Shown here: piece after piece, positions 8,041-10,069 of the stretch | Layout: each line of letters begins with the position of its first letter | Numbering within the stretch: the first letter of the stretch is position 1 | Assembly (NCBI GenBank): GCA_002451065.1 | Contig: DKBC01000343.1 | Coordinates: 1 to 10,069 of the forward strand | DNA from: Betaproteobacteria bacterium UBA6910 | Lineage (GTDB): Bacteria > Pseudomonadota > Gammaproteobacteria > Burkholderiales > UBA6910 | DNA length: 10,069 nt | Direction of reading: 5' to 3' | Notes under the pieces: generated by a model | Database searches by the model: none | The model's input: the letters and a program-made list of their open reading frames with translations, nothing else | What the model was told of the DNA's origin: nothing | Position numbers and translations under genes: made by a program

Positions 8041-9267
8041 TATGGTGTTTTTTCGACCGAGGCCGGCGCCCAAGGCGCGCGTGTTCCCGTGGTGTTCTCA
8101 TTTTTCAAAAAAAAGGGATCTGAAGGCCCGACCCGGCCTCGGACCAGCGCCCGGGGCGGTTCGAGCAACGCTCAGCGCTCCTCTGGCGCTGGCGCCGACT
8201 TCGAGGTGGATACCCACGGCACGCTGGCGAGCATCCAGGTCTCGGACGCGGAGTCCGGCCTGACTCAGGCAGCCGAGGAGGCGGCAATACTTTATGCCAA
8301 CGGGCGGGCCGATGCTGCCATCGACACCCTGCTTCGGGGCATTGCCGAGTCTGACGAGCTTCGGTTCAATCTGCAGGCCTGGTTCATGCTTTTGGACCTG
8401 TTCCAACTCCAGGGCATGAAGAAGGAGTTTGACAATTTGGCGCTGGACTTCGTTGTCGCGTTTGAGCGCTCTGCGCCGGTTTGGGTAGATCTCGCGGCCG
8501 AGGATACCCGGGCCTTGGAGCGACCCCGCTCGTCGGCGGTGCCTTATGCCCTGTCGGGCACGATTTCCACCCAGAACGGCAAGCAGATTGCAACCATGGA
8601 GAAGCTGGCGCGGGTGGGTGGCGGGCTGCGGTTGGACCTGGGGAAGATCCGTGCCGTCGAGGATGGGGGCTGTGTCGAGCTGTATGAGGCGTTGCAGCGC
8701 ATCGTGGCCGGGGGCGGAAACCTCGCCCTGACCGGTGCGCGCAACCTGGAGAAGCTGCTGCGGGGTGCCGTCGATTCCCGCGGCGCCGAGTGCGACCGCG
8801 TCGTGTGGCTCCTGCTACTCAAGCTGTACCAGCTTCAGGGCATGCAGAAAGAATATGAAAGCCTTTCTGTGGATTATGCCGTCAGCTATGAAGTGTCGCC
8901 CCCGCCCTGGGAGCCCCCCGCCAGTCTGGCAGCGGCCCAGGACGGCGCAGCCTACGGAGCGGAGACCGCTGACCGCACCGAGGCGGAATCCCTGGCAGTG
9001 AGCGGCAGTGTCATGCTTGGCGCCAATCCTCCGCAACTGAACGAGATCGTAAATCACGCGGCGCTGAGGACCCTTGTGAACCTGGACTTCTCGGCAATTC
9101 GTCGCGTGGATTTCGTCGCTGCGGGTGCGCTGCTCAACGCCTTCGGCAGCCTCACCCAGGGCGGTAAGGGCATTATCATCCACGGCGCCAACGAGCTGAT
9201 CCAGGCGCTGTTCAATATCGTCGGCATCAACCAGTTCGCGGTCATCGCGCGCAACAAGCAGCACTAG
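8017..9267 (+). CDS. Two-module TPR-like/STAS-domain protein
   Basis: Predicted 416-aa soluble protein with a duplicated layout. A helical TPR-like block at about 84-156 is followed by STAS domain 1 (about 178-255), a second short helical block (about 259-299) and STAS domain 2 (about 328-414). The helical blocks share the pattern [18 protein letters not shown] versus [22 protein letters not shown] proteins typically act as anti-anti-sigma or partner-switch components, or bind small ligands. At the position where the phosphorylatable serine is expected, domain 1 reads VEDGGCVEL and domain 2 DFVAAGALL, so neither shows the usual DSSG. Residues 35-80 are Ser/Gly/Arg-rich and probably disordered. 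The start is uncertain: ATG 8017 has the best ribosome-binding site, while GTG 8089/8092, just before FSFFKKKG, fits the promoter better. The gene lies 34 bp before hslV. A partner is not known. Confidence 0.85.
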   Translation: MAAQHVYNYGVFSTEAGAQGARVPVVFSFFKKKGSEGPTRPRTSARGGSSNAQRSSGAGADFEVDTHGTLASIQVSDAESGLTQAAEEAAILYANGRADAAIDTLLRGIAESDELRFNLQAWFMLLDLFQLQGMKKEFDNLALDFVVAFERSAPVWVDLAAEDTRALERPRSSAVPYALSGTISTQNGKQIATMEKLARVGGGLRLDLGKIRAVEDGGCVELYEALQRIVAGGGNLALTGARNLEKLLRGAVDSRGAECDRVVWLLLLKLYQLQGMQKEYESLSVDYAVSYEVSPPPWEPPASLAAAQDGAAYGAETADRTEAESLAVSGSVMLGANPPQLNEIVNHAALRTLVNLDFSAIRRVDFVAAGALLNAFGSLTQGGKGIIIHGANELIQALFNIVGINQFAVIARNKQH

Positions 9268-9301
9268 GCGCCGGCGCGGACGCTGCGGAGCACGATTTCC
9301 T

Positions 9302-9838
9302 ATGGAGCAATATCACGGCACGACCATTCTCTCCGTGCGCCGGGGCAATGACGTGGCCATGGGCGGTGACGGGCAGGTCACTCTGGGGAATGTGGTGGTG
9401 AAGGCAACCGCGCGCAAGGTTCGGCGCCTCTACCATGACCGGATCCTGGCGGGATTCGCCGGGGGCACCGCCGATGCGTTCACTCTGTTCGAGCGGTTCG
9501 AGGGAAAGCTGGAAAAGCACCAGGGCCACCTCATGCGCTCGGCCGTGGAACTGGCCAAGGACTGGCGCACCGACCGCATTCTGCGGCGCCTGGAAGCCAT
9601 GCTAGCGGTGGCCGACCGGGAAACGTCCCTTATCATCACGGGCAACGGGGACGTCCTCGAGCCTGAGCAGGGGCTTGTGGCCATCGGCAGCGGCGGCGCC
9701 TTTGCTCAGTCCGCGGCCCGGGCCCTGCTCGAGAACACGGAACTGGGAGCCGCGGAAATCGTCGGCAAATCCCTCGCCATCGCCGGCGACCTTTGCATTT
9801 ACACCAACCAGCAGCACGTGATCGAGGTCCTGGGCTGA
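9302..9838 (+). CDS. hslV: HslV, peptidase subunit of the HslUV protease
   Basis: Predicted 178-aa threonine peptidase of the proteasome beta-subunit fold. It forms a double hexamer that degrades unfolded substrates delivered by HslU in the cytoplasm. The core [20 protein letters not shown] and the block [19 protein letters not shown] are typical. The catalytic Thr is not residue 2 as in E. coli but residue 7, after the extension MEQYHG. No start codon lies directly before the TT, so the precursor must lose six residues to expose the nucleophile. I recall this extension as usual in betaproteobacterial HslV. A weak GGAG is at 9286-9289. No clear heat-shock promoter was found directly upstream. 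Confidence 0.97.
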   Translation: MEQYHGTTILSVRRGNDVAMGGDGQVTLGNVVVKATARKVRRLYHDRILAGFAGGTADAFTLFERFEGKLEKHQGHLMRSAVELAKDWRTDRILRRLEAMLAVADRETSLIITGNGDVLEPEQGLVAIGSGGAFAQSAARALLENTELGAAEIVGKSLAIAGDLCIYTNQQHVIEVLG

Positions 9839-9867
9839 GGCTTGCGGCTCCAATCCCTTCGGCCCCG

Positions 9868-9879
9868 GGCACTCGTGCC
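9868..9879 (+). other. Hairpin in the hslV-hslU spacer
   Basis: GGCAC (9868-9872) and GTGCC (9875-9879) form a 5-bp stem with a 2-base centre in the 61-bp gap between hslV and hslU. There is no T-run, so it is not a standard terminator. It could modulate the hslV to hslU ratio, but no direct evidence supports this. Confidence 0.2.
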
Positions 9880-9899
9880 TCGAATTGCGGGATACATCC

Positions 9900-10069
9900 A
9901 TGTCTCAAATGACGCCCCAGGAAATTGTCCATGAACTGGACAAGCACATCATCGGCCAGGACGCGGCCAAGCAGGCGGTGGCCATTGCGCTGCGCAATCG
10001 CTGGCGCCGCCAGCAGGTGGCCGAGCCCCTGCGCCAGGAGATCACCCCCAAGAACATCCTGATGATCGG
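9900..10069 (+). CDS. hslU: HslU, AAA+ unfoldase subunit (5' part, runs off window)
   Basis: Only the first 56 codons are inside the window. The sequence [20 protein letters not shown] is the typical HslU N-terminus. It is followed by [17 protein letters not shown] and, at the edge, TPKNILMIG, which leads into the Walker A motif just beyond the end. HslU uses ATP to unfold substrates and thread them into HslV. The start ATG 9900 has GCGGGA at 9887-9892 as a modest ribosome-binding site. Co-transcription with hslV is expected. Confidence 0.95.
   Translation, partial: MSQMTPQEIVHELDKHIIGQDAAKQAVAIALRNRWRRQQVAEPLRQEITPKNILMI

Noticed and set aside
8021..8050. dif-like XerCD site (GCGCA..ATGT..TTATG resembles E. 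coli dif)
   Set aside because: The gap between the half-sites is about 3 bp too long and the XerD half is poor. The sequence is better explained as a promoter.
9200..9301. Heat-shock (sigma-32) promoter directly before hslV
   Set aside because: No CTTGAA-like and CCCCAT-like pair with proper spacing could be found.

Overview
The window is a dense, entirely plus-strand stretch of GC-rich chromosome. Gene order (LpxL-type acyltransferase, dapF, DUF484, xerC, STAS protein, hslV, hslU) and the HslV N-terminus (MEQYHG before the catalytic TT) point to a betaproteobacterium, or a close relative among the proteobacteria. This assignment rests on recalled family patterns, not on a search. No rRNA, tRNA, CRISPR array or intact mobile element is visible.

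Layout. Positions 1-246 hold two identical 94-bp direct repeats at a 128-bp period. Each carries terminal inverted repeats and a central hairpin. The reading frame through them forms small ORFs linked by ATGA overlaps to the next gene. Positions 247-3166 hold an envelope block: a Gfo/Idh/MocA oxidoreductase (gnnA-like), a DegT/DnrJ/EryC1 aminotransferase (gnnB-like) and an LpxL/HtrB-type lipid A acyltransferase. Together they suggest that this organism makes lipid A on a 2,3-diamino sugar. Positions 3174-4929 hold a GNAT acetyltransferase, a small CoA-binding protein and diaminopimelate epimerase (dapF), joined by 4-bp ATGA overlaps. Positions 4952-6498 hold the DUF484 protein and the tyrosine recombinase XerC.

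Positions 6499-6709 are the largest gap. It contains a 38-bp near-copy of the 3' end of xerC. RlmI (23S rRNA m5C methyltransferase) follows at 6710-7921. A promoter-like site at 8012-8040 lies at the start of a duplicated TPR-like/STAS protein (8017-9267). The window closes with hslV and the first 56 codons of hslU, the peptidase and unfoldase of the HslUV heat-shock protease.

Most of the window is conserved housekeeping sequence. The parts that merit a second look are the repeat/micro-ORF array in front of gnnA, the predicted diamino-sugar lipid A pathway, the duplicated xerC tail, and the two-module STAS protein whose STAS domains appear to lack the usual phosphorylatable serine.
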